Assembly (NCBI RefSeq): GCF_014805625.2
Contig: NW_023998422.1
Coordinates: 7,417,772-7,481,771, forward strand
Direction of reading: 5' to 3'
Length of the DNA: 64,000 nucleotides
From: Glossina fuscipes
Lineage: Eukaryota; Arthropoda; Insecta; Diptera; Glossinidae
Shown here: positions 12,551 through 26,500 of the stretch, piece by piece
How the letters are laid out: the number at the start of each line of letters is the position of its first letter
Position numbering within the stretch: position 1 is the stretch's first letter
Made by a program: the position numbers and the translations under genes
The notes under the pieces: model-generated
The model's input: the letters and a program-made list of their open reading frames with translations, nothing else
Told to the model about the DNA's origin: nothing
Database searches by the model: none

Positions 12551-14759
12551 AAGCTGTAAAGTGTATTCAATATTTTCAAAGTTGTAAACTTCACTAGAAG
12601 ATCAGCACAAGTATTTTAAATATATCCGTATTCTTTGATACGTTAAACGTTTGGCTTAAACATCTGCATGAGTGATAGATTATTTTTTACTTGCTACTTG
12701 AGATGCTGTTGATTTCATCAACTTTGTTAGTGACTGGATAATTTCGGATTCACTTTTCGATAGCTATTTATATATAATTTTTGAAATTTTCCAAAATTAA
12801 ATCACTTTTTATAAATTCTTTTTTTTTTTTAATTTTTTTCTTATTTTTTTTTACAATTTTTTATCCTTTTTAACCAAAAAACAATTTTTTTTTTTTTTTT
12901 TTTTTTTGCTCAGCACTTTGACAAGTTTATCAGAGTCTCACTTAACATTACCGCTTTCGACAACTTGAGTTCTATAACTGAAAAATATTTTAAATGATAA
13001 CATTTCACGTAAACTATATATGTCTAGGTCTGTGCCTGCATATATATATATATATATATACAGAATAATAAAAGAAAAAAACATAATGAAAAGAAATTAA
13101 GAAATCAAAAGCATTCTATTCATGTATTGGTGTTCCTGTTAACAGTATGGTGATTGCTCAGCATCATCGTCTTCAAATGTGAGACTATCTTTTGGTCTGC
13201 CTCCCCGCCTCCTATATAATAAAGCAAATTCGTAGACAGTAGCTCAAATATGTTTATTGTCAATAACGTTGTAACTAAATTGTTATTATTCATATATTAT
13301 TTATCTCTCATATTATCGCTAGTACGATTAGAACTGGCGGTGTTTTTCCCTATCTCCTTATCTTTTTCTCTCTTTCTAATAATCTATGGGACTTATGTTA
13401 TCCACATATATTCGGCTATTCTTATCTTTACATCCTCCATCGAAAGATGTGAATATATTAGATTTACTTATTCGTTTGCAAGATTCAGAAATACTGTTAT
13501 ATATATACACATATATATGTTCTTGATCAAGACAAGCTTCTGAACCGATTTAAAGCATTCCCTTTGTTCATCTGTGGTTTTATCTTCTTGTCTTCTATCA
13601 ATATTGGAATACTTTTGTTCGCCAAAAATTTCGAAGCGGCAATGGGCATGAGAGGGGGGGATTATCGTTTATAATTCTTAACAGATTTTGAAACCTAATG
13701 CAAACTTTTATGGGGACGGTCTATATTTTTAAGAAAAAAGCCAGCCTATGAGTGTCCCCGCATTAGGTATAAAAAATCTTTCGCATTCTTTTCCGCACTC
13801 ACTTAAGACGCAGGGTAGCAAAGAATCACTCTAGAGGGACTAGAACTTTCCTACCAGTTACCCGTTACTTACCTGAATTTTCAGCTGATCGTGTATCGCC
13901 ACAAGCAGCCACATTGTGTTCAATCTAAAATAAAGTTTTTATCTCTTCTTCCAACCATTATCATGTCTATATAGACAAAACATAATTTATATAAGCAGCA
14001 TGATAAGCATGAAGTTGCCTTGGCTATCAAGATGTGCTGTAGCGTACGGAGACTTTAATTAAAAATCTATTTTGTAGACTCCAACATGACCGTTCGCGTA
14101 AGGTGCAAATTTGTTCTCGCGAGAATCGCGAAGTACCAGGCCATATTGCAAAGTTAGACGACTCTATGAATGAGCAATAATCTTCAGATTTAGTCCACAT
14201 CTTCACTAATTATTTCGTTATTTAGATGCTTCTTAGATAGTAAAACAATCACATTAACAAAATGCTTGCATTAGTATTAAATAGAAACAATGTAACTTAA
14301 GCGATATCAGCAATCACTGCTTGCTCTATTATCATTGAAATAAAAATGCTTTCTCTCATGCTATAAAATAATTTAAAATAATGCTTATGCTAGTGTTATT
14401 TATAACTGAAATGAAAATAGTAACATGATAGTAGATAAAGAATTAAGGTGGAGCGATAATACTATGGTACTTTACAACGGGCATCAGAGACGTGTCATCT
14501 ATCTTTCGTATAAATCTAAAGTCACTTGTGTCAAGTGGCTAAACGAGTATGTCTACCATCGACCGATAATAACTCTCTGGGTTACTGTTACTCTCTACAT
14601 ATCAATAAGTGAAGAAATCAGCAATTATGGGAATTTATTTTTGAAAATGTTTCCACATTTTTGTATAATACATTGAGCGCGTGATATTGAGTTGCGTAGA
14701 GACGTGGAATTATTTCAAAAATCAAATCTTAAACTAGTGGAGGTTATCCTGCAAATTAT

Positions 14760-15745
14760 GCGAGTATAATTATACCCTTGCAGCATTTGTGGTATAGGAT
14801 GCATTAAGCTTGTGCGGACATATGTAACACGTAGAAGACCTTAAGATATTCGCATCTTTTCTAAATCGATTTAAGGCCGTCCGCCCGTCTGATGTCTGTT
14901 CATGTAAATTTGTTTTCAAGCTGCAGCTCGCAACTTTTTGGTACACTGACCAAGAATGAACACTATTGAAAATGGTTTGGATCGGTCCACATTTTCGATC
15001 ACTCCCCATACAACACCCTGTTTTGAAAAGTCGTTATATGGAAAAAAATTCAATTTTCAAAATTACTCGACAAAAGTGGCTAAGTGACACTATTTCGGCC
15101 TTCTAAATTGGTGTGAAAACTTTGAACCGGCTGGGGCAATTTTTGAACCCACTCTCGTATAACGAAAACTAAAGTTTATATGGCAAAAAGTTCTTATTTT
15201 AATACTTCTTGATGAAAGTGATGTCATAACTTTAAATTAAGATAAAAAAATTAACTGTGGAAAATTGGGACCATCCCGGCCTATTTTTTGGATGCTCTCT
15301 TACATACAGATTTTGACGAAAATCGCTTCTTTGTAGAATAGAAAAGTTCACGTTTTAATATGTTATGACGAAACTTTAACATAATAGTACTTTAAGATAA
15401 AAGAATTCACTGTAACAAATCGGGAATACTCACGCCTGTTTTTGGATCCTATCCTATGCAAGAATTTTTACGAAAACTTTTGCTTTTTCGAGCAGAAAAG
15501 TCCTAAGTTTTTATATATGTTACAATGAAAATTGCTCCACTATGCTGAATTTTAAGGTACGTACCACAATTTTTGAACCTTTTGGCCACCACCATTCTTA
15601 CATGAAAGTCTAATTCTTAATATATAGTCACATAATGGTAAGTTCGTAAAAAAACATAAAAATAATTTTTGCGTTCTATGGCGAAAATAATAATTGTGTT
15701 AGACAATGTGGTGTAGGGTATTTAACAGTCAGCCTAGCCCGAGTA
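14760..15745 (+). repeat. Dispersed repeat family A, near 1-kb copy
   Basis: Starts with TACCCTTGCAGCATTTGTGG, has GTCCGCCCGTCTGATGTCTG, AATGAACACTATTGAAAATGG, TTTGGATCGGTCCACATTTTC, and CGATCACTCCCCATACAACA. It ends with GGTGTAGGGTATTTAACAGTC near 15711-15732. The middle (about 15040-15600) is an internal series of diverged AAATTC..CTTATATGG..ATTTTTGAACC-like segments. Confidence 0.6.
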
Positions 15746-16539
15746 TGGTGTTTTCATAGGTTTGTGCTATATCTGAAAAGCCTTTATTTTCACAAGTTTC
15801 ACGTGTAACCAAAATATTTATAAGCAAAGGTATGTAATGCAAAGGTAACTTTATTAAGATATGTGACGAAGAATTTCGGTAACTTCTACTTGTAAATTTA
15901 ATATTCCCCTAACTTCACCTAACAGAGTTTTACAAATCCGGTCAATGGATTAGTGCAGATATGAAAAAAAATGACTTATGGTCTTCATTATGTACATATC
16001 AATAAGAAAATCTTATGACTAGTTTTGACTTTTTGTTTACTTATAAAATAAAAAGAATGCCTTAGAATGGGAGAGATTTGCAAAAAATTTTCAATCTTAA
16101 AAAACAATTTACATAACTAATATTTCCTTTCCATACTAATATATTCTTTTGATTTTATAAGCAAAACGGAATAATCTGGTAATAGTTAATCGGACATGAG
16201 TAACTAAAACACTTTGACTTTATCCGCTTTCCAGTTCTTTCAAATCTTTTGCATTCGCAGAATTGCGCTATCGAAAGGCTATAAAGCGTAGTTGTCCAAC
16301 ATTTCGACTTAGCTAGGCTCATTCCAACATCCAGACAAAATCGTCAAGCATCCTACAAAGAACGCATTATCGTTTATTTTAAAGGCGAAGCATAAGAGAT
16401 ACAAGAGCTTACAACATAATATTAGGAGTAATTCAAAGTATTAATCTTAAGACTATATATATTATGGATAGATAGATAGGTTCTTCGCTGTTTTGGATGT
16501 AAAGTCATCTAAGCCAAAATAACCGCAAATGTACAAGAG

Positions 16540-16840
16540 TTGGTTAAGTTTGTGCCAATAATGTATGCGACACATTCAGTAGGACTTGAGACAGATACCA
16601 CTTTTATTATCTTGATTGCTTGTCTGTCCATCTGACCATTTTATGTTTCTTGGTGTTCAATCTGCTGTTCTTCAATATTCGAGATATTTTTGTGAAACTT
16701 GGTACACCGGCCTGTTTTGGCCCACGGACGAAGACTATAAATGGTTTGAATCGCATCTCATTTTTCATCACTTCCAATATACGGCCTTATTTCGCAAAGA
16801 TATTACATGATGAGCCCCATCCCACTATTGCACATTAATT
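16540..16840 (+). repeat. Dispersed repeat family A, partial copy
   Basis: Contains TAAGTTTGTGCCAATAATGTATG, TGCTTGTCTGTCCATCTGAC, a GATATTTTTGTGAAACTTGG block, ACGAAGACTATAAATGG and CACTTCCAATATACGGCC, aligned with the 14.8-kb and 56.5-kb copies. Confidence 0.55.
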
Positions 16841-17417
16841 TGTTTTATAATAAATGCATATTTTTAGAAAAAACTTTTAAGGTAAAATATATTTCGAAGG
16901 AATATTTTTGATTAGCGAGATTTTGAAACGTTTTATTCATGTCATGTTGGCTGTTGTTGCAATTTGGAAAAGTTTAAACTGATCGCCTTAAGTCATTGAT
17001 AGATTGGACCAAAAAAAAAAAAAAAAAAATCAAAAATTTCAATATGTTAAAGGTGATCTAGAATCCAATCATATTGTATTAGGAGGATTATATTCCATAT
17101 TTTCGAAGGCTTCTGCTTTAATATAAAAAGCATGAACATAGGTATACCGATTAATAACAAGAAGTTCTTTAGTCAGATGGTATCTTCAGAGATATGTCTA
17201 AGCAATGCACGGTGTGTTGAATAGAAGCAATTTGATGATTTGGTTTCATGGGCTTGAAAAAATTTTTTGGAGTCGTCTGTTAATCAAGAGGACACTTTGT
17301 TATTGGTTACGATCGTTATTGAGGGCTTTCCTTGGTTTCAAAAGGCAAATGTTTACCTTATTTGCCAAAGGGAAGAAAAAATATCCATCACAATCCAATA
17401 ACTTGGCAAAGTAAGGC

Positions 17418-17480
17418 CTTTTGTACTCTACATCACTTGTAGTAAGAGTATATTCAGTTTGCATGGATGTACACTTCACT
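17418..17480 (+). repeat. Family A 5'-end fragment
   Basis: Short fragment: TACTCTACATCACTTGTAGTAAGAGTAT followed by TTCAGTTTGCATGGATGTAC, matching the first 55 bp of the 6.3-kb copy. Confidence 0.6.
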
Positions 17481-18914
17481 TAATTATGTCAAAACAGAAT
17501 TTTCTGAACAAACCAAGCAATTGCGATCGTCTCTGTTGTTGATGTCTATTGCCCCTAATTGCGCACAGCTTTTAATTGCCTTTGAATATGGCTTTTGTCA
17601 GGTCATTTTTATGATCGGTTTTCACATAAATCCTTATTTTGAAAGTTACTCTTTGAAAAGGAAAAAAAATTCCTTTCTAGTATTTCTTGAGAGAAGAAGG
17701 CGAAAAATAATATTTTGATACACTAAGTGAATGCGTTTTTCTCTCAGTGTCCCTCAGTGTCCCATGATAAATTTTGATATATCCACAAATAACGATGAAT
17801 TCTCGCATGTGATAAAACTTAGTAAAAAATATTGATACAGATAGATAGACTCCCAACTCATATAGCGATATTTATGAGAGGTAAACTCTCTTTTAAGTAC
17901 TTTTTGCTCACTTCGATGGTATTTGTTACGAGGAAGATAAGTAAAGAATTTTATTAGATGAAGTAGTTTAGGAGGTTTACTAATCCATCTTGATTCACTT
18001 TAACTTTTCAAAATTATTTACCTACAAAATTAACTGCAAGTAATTGTTGCTTGTTGATGTTTTTGAGTAAAAACTCAAAATCACTTCGCCCCAAAGCAAT
18101 TTTTCATTTAAATCGGTTTCATTTTTCATTCGAAAGCATTACTTTTCATATGAAATGCAATTTGCAATTTGATCAAATGTCCTCCAAATTTAGCAAATTT
18201 ACTCTCCTAGGCAAAGATCTTGTTATACTTCCCCTACTTTTATTATAAAGTATTAAAAAATTATTATTTTCTGCCATTTTACTTTTCAGGGGAACTCCTA
18301 TAGAGGACGTGGATCGAAAATAAAATTTACATGCAGCAAATTTGCTTGCTAGACTACATTTTGATATTGTGTCTTCAAAAAATTTCCCCTCAATTCCAAG
18401 CGTCTATGTCAATTCAATTTGCCAGAGCGCTATACACTCGACTTTTCAATATGAAGGCTTATATGTGTAATTGTCGTAATAATGTTCCTATCCAATCTGC
18501 TTTTAAACAAGATTCGTCTTTAGCGCTAGCATCAGCTAGCTAAAATGTCTTGAACGACCTTGGGATGGTTAGGAGAATAAAGGAAGCTTAAATCGGTGCA
18601 GAATGTAATTCCATCCTTCTAGGTGTGATATACTTCCTCAAAACTCAATACGCCAGATGTGTTATGTAAGATAACTTCTTTGAAAAATCCGATCGATGAG
18701 ATTTTGAAGTTTGCCGCTTATGTATATATAGAAATAATGTCCATATCCAGGAAATAAATGATTTGAAAAAGTTGTTACAAGAAATATGTTAAACATTAGA
18801 CAGAACATATATGGAATTCAAATGCTTCCATTGGCGATTTATTAGGCGGGCTTATTATGTACTTCGCGTCAAGCATCGCGTTGTTGATCTCACTAAACAT
18901 GATTAAACTAAACA

Positions 18915-20242
18915 CTAGGTAGGCATAGAAAGACGGTCCCCATTGCGGAGAATAATTTTGCGATTATTATCGATATCTTTTCTAAGATAACGAAATCTTA
19001 TAAGCGCGTGCACAATCAAGTCCTGCAGGGCATCGTGACCGCCAAGGGTCTTCCATTTCTGGATTTCATCGATGCGCGCGTATTCCGGGCCACATTGTAC
19101 TATTTCTTACGAGCTTTCACTACGCGAGTGTACGCGTCTATACTCACTAAGTGAGTTCAAAGTAGACGGCTGCAGAGAGAACAACTTTGAAAAAAAAAAA
19201 AAAAAAAAAAAATGTGATTTACATTGATATTCTACAAGCGACAAAATGAATAATGTAAGTGTAGGTGAAAGATTATTCATTGAAAATTGGCTCAGTTATT
19301 AATTGGTACACCTAGTATATGCAGATGAACAATTAATGACTGTTTGTGTCCATGTACTAAATTAAGCTACGATCTAAATTAGTTGACAAAGGCGAATATA
19401 TTCTGCTATTTGTGTCTAATCCATTACTTGATGCTTTTTGAACGGCGAACCGCAACATCAATCACAACAATTTACGCAATTTCAATATCGATAAAGAAGA
19501 AGAAATTAAATCAAAGCTCGCTCTTTCTCGATTGAAATCTGAAGCATTGATTAAAAAAATCAAAAAAACATTTTTTTTTTTTTTTTTTTTTTTTTTTTCA
19601 ATGTGCATTTTTTTTTTTTTAACAAATTGTTTTGAATTGTTTTTTTTTTTTTGTTTGGTTTTGTTTTATTTTTTTTTTTAATTTTGTAAATTTTTGTTTA
19701 CATTTATTTTATTCGCAGCCCATCCATGCATTTTTTTTTTTTTTGTTTTTTAAAAACATACATACATACATACGACATGTTTGCAGCATTTTCTATTAAT
19801 TTGTGTGTTAAACGAGTTTTCCGTAAATATAACAATCAAACATCAACGTACACGGATCGCGCATATATATTAGACATGAATGAATAAAGAAGCAACTAAT
19901 TTACAAGAATAAGTGACACAGTGGGGTGATGGGGGGGGCGGGGGCGGGGCTGGGGCAAGTATTAGAAATAAAATGGGGCATCATCGGCGATTATATTTCA
20001 TACTTTTTGACACTTATATCCACTTGACGTTTACGTTTGCGCTGACTGGTGTAATAGTGATAATTTTCATTGTATTTATCTCTAGGTGTCACAGGTGCAA
20101 AGAGTTGACTTTTACAGGTATTATTGGTATTATTACTGGATAGAACATTGTTTTGATAGGCGGCCCTAAAGACAACGAAAAGAATGAGAGTTTTTTTTTT
20201 ATTTAACTTATTTGGCTTAGTTGACTGGGAAGAACGAAACAT
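18915..20242 (-). CDS. Candidate two-exon gene, unknown 137-residue protein
   Basis: Weak candidate. Exon 1 would be 20242-20014, starting MFRSSQSTKPNK and ending in a basic region (SQRKRKRQVD). Exon 2 would be 19099-18915, beginning CGPEYARIDEIQKWKTLGG after an ATAG acceptor and ending NGDRLSMPT with TAG. With a donor after ATAA|GTGTCA the frames join. The exon 2 stretch is clearly GC-richer than its surroundings and has a balanced, charged composition typical of coding sequence. The plus strand is also open over the same bases, the donor is only fair, the A-rich part of exon 1 is low complexity, and I recognise no family. Exon 2 alone may be an orphan exon or a fragment of a mobile element. 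Confidence 0.25.
19571..19598. repeat. Poly(T) tract
   Basis: A run of 28 T within a broader T-rich zone (19560-19745), next to ACAT repeats near 19760-19775. Nearby at 19926-19953 is an unusual G-run segment (GGGGGGGGCGGGGGCGGGG). Confidence 0.85.
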
Positions 20243-20495
20243 TTTACGAAAACTGTATTGAAAGCTTTATGGTTATGTTTAAAGGAAAACTTTATTATTG
20301 TACATATCACAAGCTTTTTATTTTTGCTTGTGTCTTTTTTTTTTTTTTTTAAGTTCTTTTCTTTAGTTCATTTTGGTTTATTTTTTTTTTTTCAAAATAA
20401 ATTATCACATAAAACTTCCAATAAGTTTTCAAGACTTATATTTTGCTTACTTTTTATATATGACTTAAAGTTTTCCTTTCAATAATCCATTAAGC

Positions 20496-20501
20496 TTTAT
20501 T
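20496..20501 (-). terminator. Poly(A) signal AATAAA
   Basis: TTTATT on the plus strand reads AATAAA on the minus strand, about 98 bp past the stop of the coiled-coil gene. Confidence 0.45.
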
Positions 20502-20598
20502 TCTCTAAATATATTTTTTGAAGCTTTTCAATGTTTTAGTACATTTTGTGGTCATTTGTGCTCGTTTGTCGACGTTTAATAAACGAGCTAATATTGGA

Positions 20599-23500
20599 CT
20601 AGATAATTAGTTTGGCAATGTTGCTGATAGATTTTTCTATATATACAGAAAACCATAAAAACAGGAAATGGATGAAAACAACAATCAATGCAACGTACAT
20701 AGTTTGCTTGAGATGAGCGATCTCTTCCTCCATCCGACCAATTTTCTCTTCTTGTTTAACTCTCAACATTTGACTGCGATCATTACTCTCTTCTAATAAT
20801 TTAATCATATGTTCCTGATTCGATAATTCCATTTGTTTCGCACTTATTGTTGTAAATAAATTACGAAATTCTTCCGATTTGATTCTAAGTTCGTTGTTAA
20901 GCTTACAATGGGAACAATAAAGAACACAATAAAAAATAAAGCAATTTTGAATATTTTGAATAAAAAAAAAAAAAAAACAAAAATTTAAAAAAAACTCTTT
21001 TTTTTTAATCACTTTCATGTTCTCGTAAATACCTCGTTAATGATGTTATTCTTCTCGGCAACTTGAGCGTAAAGCCCTTCCGTATGTATGCGTTGATCTT
21101 TCTCATTGGTTTGCAGCGAATTAATTAATTTACTACGAACATCTAATAGCTGTTGATCGCGTTTCACTTGCTCCTCCAATTGCACCCCATTGTACTGGGC
21201 TTTGGACAATTCGATTTTAAGTTTCTCAATTTCTCGACGTTTCTCCGCTTCCGACTGACGCAGTTTAGCCACCTATGCGTATTAAAAGAATTCACTTGAC
21301 TTAGGTAATGTTGGCAAATTTTAAACTTACCTCCATTTGCGCTTCTTTCGATTGATTTTGATTGATATCTTTTAATTTTTCATTAGCTTCCAACGAATCC
21401 TGTAATTCGCTATAAATTAAAACAAAAAAAAAAAAAAAACAAAAAAAACAAATCAACGAATGTCTTTAATGCGCAATTAAATTAATTCCGACGTTCAATT
21501 AGACATTGTAAGTTTCATTGTTCATTCTTCTTGGTAATGAGGAGTCATACTAAAGGTATATAATTATAGCGATAAGCCATAAGTGATCTTATAAGCTGTA
21601 AAGTAATATTGGGCAGTTTATGGATATAAAACACGTTCTCAAAACCAACAATCGCACTGCTTAAAAAATGCTTCTCAAACGGAGAATAGGCGAACGTTTC
21701 ATTGGCCTGCGAATAAGCCCCATGTGCAGACAATCATCACCAAATAACGTCGACCACAAGGAAGCAGGTCGGCGTTTAAATAACGCTTGAGCGTGAATGT
21801 GGTACATAACTCTCGTAAAAGCAAAGCGTGTTTTCATTAAGCCACACGACACAAATCCATCGGAAGATTGAAATTACATTGACCAAAAGAAGGGTCCAAA
21901 TTTTTCTCTTTTTTTAAGAGCACGCTCTAGCATGGCTTGTGTCTTCATGAAAACTCAATTATATTTTAGATAAGTTGCAACAACAATGCACCAATTGTCG
22001 TTGACTCGAGTCCTTCATGGTTCATAATATGATACAAGACTTATGCTTGCTGTGAAGAGTGCTTTAAGTAAGCCAAACGACTCAAATTCTTTGGAAGATG
22101 AAAACTACATTTGACCCAAAATGTTCCGAATCTTCTTAATACAACTCACTTACGTGCCTTGCATCTTCATGAGCAGATTTTGAAAACTCTCATAAAAAGT
22201 AGCTGCCTATTCATCTCATAAAAAATAAAAATGATGCATATCTTGTTCTTGAACTAATTGTTACTGTGTGCGGCAGTTTTCTCCAAACCAAATAAAGTTT
22301 AAAAAAAAAGAAAAACACTTTCTTGAATTTACGTTGTCAGGAGCAAATAATTAATTAGTCCTCATAAATATTTTTGGCACATTTACGGTCGTTTGCTGCG
22401 TTGTCTTAACACATCACTTATTATGATAATTTATGAATGCTACGTAAGAACGACGTCTCATTATGAGAACTACAATGCGTAGCAAGTGAATGATTACCGT
22501 AAGAAGAAGCAGAAGACAAATGTGTTATTTCCCTTATTTCTTCGTGCAATAAGAGCGAGACAAAAAATATTCAAAGGTACAATCTTAACACACAAACAAC
22601 TATCAGAGCCCTTTGCAAATTATTTTTTAAAACACGACCGAATCTCAACCGGTCTTCTTACGAAAACCTAAGCTTTCCTTTCAACACTCTTTCTGATTCT
22701 AATGTTGAATTACTTCATGCGTACTTTTGACTGGGGTGGTCTCCCTAGTTGTGGAAAATGAAATAAAGACGAAAGCCCTCTGAAATGCTAGAAAAGCGAA
22801 AAATCGTCCCTGATATGAAACCCTCTGCGCTAGGCTCTATGTATTGAAACAATTGACTTTTGCCAAATATAGTCGTTCAATAATTTTTAGTTTAGCTGCG
22901 TTGATTTCCATGTTAGTTCGTATATGAAGAAGCAAAGATGCGATTAAATAATTTTTTCCATATCCCTCCTATCGTCAAGAAAAGAAAACATTTACCTTAT
23001 GACGCTTTTTCCTTGGAAGATACTATGTAATCCTAGTCTATAGCTCACATGCACATGTCATAAAGAGATGTACCTTTTATGCATAATATTTTAAGATCTG
23101 CTCATCAGTCTCATGTTGTGGGTACATAAACCGAGACCTAATTATCAAGAGTGAAGTGATAGGCTGATGAACACATGTTACTATAAATGCATGCGACTAT
23201 TGTCGAGATTGAAGGTAGCGGCAGATAATCTGTCTAGGCGACGGCAAGAAATGATCAAGGCAGATTTGCCTTGAAACTTTGAAACAACTGGAATGGTACG
23301 TTGTAGATAGGGAAAAAGAAAGCCTAGAAAGAATAGGCAAAGTGCTAATAAGAAGACAAGATAAGACAAGGTTGGTTAAACGTAAGACAATAAATTGCCA
23401 CCGCAATTAAGATTAATATGACGTCAGAACAACACGCTGCGTGTTTGAGTTATAATCGTATATTAGAGAAAAGTTTTGAAAAAATTCGTTTGCGATTTGA

Positions 23501-26500
23501 TATAGTTTGACGATCAGGTAAAATTAGAAAATTTCAAGTGCTTTGTAATCATTTTGATTCTTATCTCGCCATCTACGTGATTTCACGGGCAATGAAGACA
23601 CTCTTTTTTCTAAATACACTTGAAGTTGCGACAAAGAAAGTGATTAAGGAAAAGCAAAATAAAATTTACTCACACGACGCGATCCTCGGACTCTTGCAGT
23701 TGCCTTTTCATATTAGGATAGGTTGAGTTTTCCTAAAATTGGAAGAAGAACAACAGCATATATATATAAGAGATTTGCATTATGTACGGTCTTCTCATCA
23801 CATGCCTTTTCCAACATTGCGAGCTGATCTTCCAGGGCTCCCTTTTCGATTCCCAATTGCTCTATAATATTTTTTAATTTCTCAATATCGCTTTGTTGCT
23901 CTTGAAGTAGTTGACCTGCATTTAATTCTAAATCCTGTTTCTCTTTCATAACGTCATCGAGTTGCTCGCGAGCTGCATTTAGTTCTTTCGCTAAGGACTC
24001 GGCTTTCTCCTCTAAAATGTCCTTTTCACCTTTCAAATGCAATTCCAACTGGCTAAGCTTTTTGGTCATATTTGAAACACTGAAACCAATTCAATCCAAA
24101 ATGATAATAAATGATCAAGTACTTTAAAGATATATATGTGAACGTTTGCCAGAGCAATTACTTTGTTGTATTATTTTCCAACTCATCTTCTAAAACTTGC
24201 TTTTCGTTTCTTAAATTCTCATTTTGCTTTTCCAATGCTTTCTCTTTCTTTTGCAACTACATGGAAGGAGTATAATAGAAACTTCAACTGAATATTACAC
24301 ATGAAGACATTAAATACCTCCGATATTTGAAGATCTCTTGTGGTAATATCTTCTTGGCATTTTGCCTTGAACTCAATTTCCAAATCATGAACTTTATCGT
24401 CATAAGCCTTTTGCGCGTCTGATAACTTCTTATCGGCCATTTTCAATGACTTATTGCATTCCTTTAATAAATTCGAAGGCTATCCATTGATTTTTCATCG
24501 CCATCTTAAGTATGATTATTTAATAATTCACCTGTAATTCTCTTTGCATTTTCACAATTTGAACGTCGGTGCTATAGTTTGCGGGCTCATGATTTGGATC
24601 GCATAAGTCATCCAGATAAGCATTTAACTCCTTTAAGGTGGTATTCTATTTATAAAATCAATTATTTTACATACGATTGTACTATTTTGATATAACCAAA
24701 GTGTACCTGAAGTTTTTCATAGATCTCTCCATGACCTTCTTCATCGAGGGTATGATAGTCTTTGTAATAATCGAATACCGATTGAACGCACTTACTAAGG
24801 GTTCCCCGTACACGTTCCTTAAATTCACCAATCGAATGAGCGGCTGTGTAGATTTAATAGGAAAAAGAAATTGAAAAAGAAAACATTTAATGAGATAGCG
24901 ATTCAAGAAAATTCGAGAGAGAACTGATCGCGAGAAATATTGACATCAACTTCTACAATTCTTCAATTATCTGCTATAGGTCGTTTGTATTTATTGCCTA
25001 TGGTAAGCATTATTTTTTTATATTTGATCGGATGACCACAATCTTATTTTTTTTAATTTGTTGCGGTTGTGAGCTCGCAAATAACAGATGTCAGGCCGAA
25101 TGACGGACAGGTAGAAAGCTTAACTAATCAAGAATGTGTATATCCGCCTTTTCAAACAATCTATGCTTCAGTGCAGGACTCTACGTAATTCAACCTGTCC
25201 TAGCAACAATTTGCATGTCTTCGAAAATAATCTCTATGCCCAAAGTGTAATGTTATCACCTACGTGAATTAGGTAAGAACATGAAATGGCTCCACTATTA
25301 TAAGAACAAACCGCCAAAGTAGATCTTAAATTATATTTCACTTCCACGATTCGGCAAAAAGTATATTATCAAATATATTGCTAGCCTTCGTAATAGCATC
25401 GGATTCCAAGATTGCATCGGCCTTTTTTAGGCTGGCAAACAGCAACAAAAGGCTTTCTTGAGGCTCCTTATGGTGCCTTGCTTGTGAACAGAATTTAGAA
25501 ACGAGAATTTAGGCTCAAATTTATTATTCCAAGCAACAGTTGGAAGCGTTCATAACTATAAATAAAAGAAATTGGCGCAATTCCCCGCAGACCTTTATTT
25601 GACTCGATATGATAGGTGCTTCTAGGGTTGAAAAACAAGTGACAAATTTGATGTATTCTTGAAGCACTCAAAGCAGATTTCTCTTAGCGACTTACTACAA
25701 TAGTTAGCACTTTTCACTCTCCCGACAATTGAGTCTTCGCTTTCGGTAAGATTTCTGATTTCCTTTTTGGAGTGTTTGGAGCTTTCATGGGATATTCACT
25801 TATCGCTTTTTGCTTGAATAGTAAACATGGACTTAGCTATGGCACTTATTTTAACTACTACTGTGACTTTTGAAGCATTTTGATTAAGCGTCAACAGGTT
25901 AAAAGTAATCGGTTCTGACAGAATACATCTATTTATGGACTAAACACAATTGGCCGAAGAACGTAAGGGAAGAAAGAAAGTTGTGTCAAGTAAACGGGAA
26001 ATAACCTCACACATGTTGTGCAATAAACATTTTGGAAATTGATTTTAATCTAAGTCTCAACTACTTTAATAAGGTAATCATTCCATAGAAGCACCACATT
26101 GTTGTAGGTTCAAGTCATGAGTTCAAATTTATTACTATATTAGGGAAAGGCATGTGCTAAGCAACGCAATCGGATTTGTGAACCGAAAATCATTTTTCGC
26201 CACAATTCACCGAGATCACCGAAATGTTTTCCAATAATAATTTAGCAATGGGAAGTCTATGTGATTTTTATACTTACGCAACGCTTTCGGTGCTTTCTTC
26301 ATATGCTCTTCATTGACCAACAGTTCGCATTTATCGTTACGCACCACGGATATAAATTTGTAAGTGCCTTTAAGTTTATCCGATGAATTCAGCTTCAAAG
26401 ATTCTAGCTTTTGACAGAATTCACTTTGAATGTCATTTAAGCGTTTTTCCATGTTTTCAAAAGCTTTCAATTTGTTATTCTCGTTGACCCGTTCGCGGGG

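Larger units (their letters stand above)
5192..18914. other. 13.7-kb gene-poor, repeat-rich interval
   Basis: I found no convincing protein-coding gene here. Contents: one minisatellite (5315-5665), several copies of a dispersed family with CTGTCCGTCTG cores in both orientations (family A), one copy of a second family (B), a four-unit tandem repeat (12137-12550), a tRNA-like segment near 8850-8915, and many T or TA tracts. Open frames of 60-90 codons (for example 10804-10995 and 11596-11859) lack a normal start or overlap repeats. Confidence 0.6.

Noticed and set aside
24682..24906. 74-codon minus-strand frame
   Set aside because: It is an alternative frame over exon 5 of the coiled-coil gene; the chosen frame joins exons 4 and 6 in phase.
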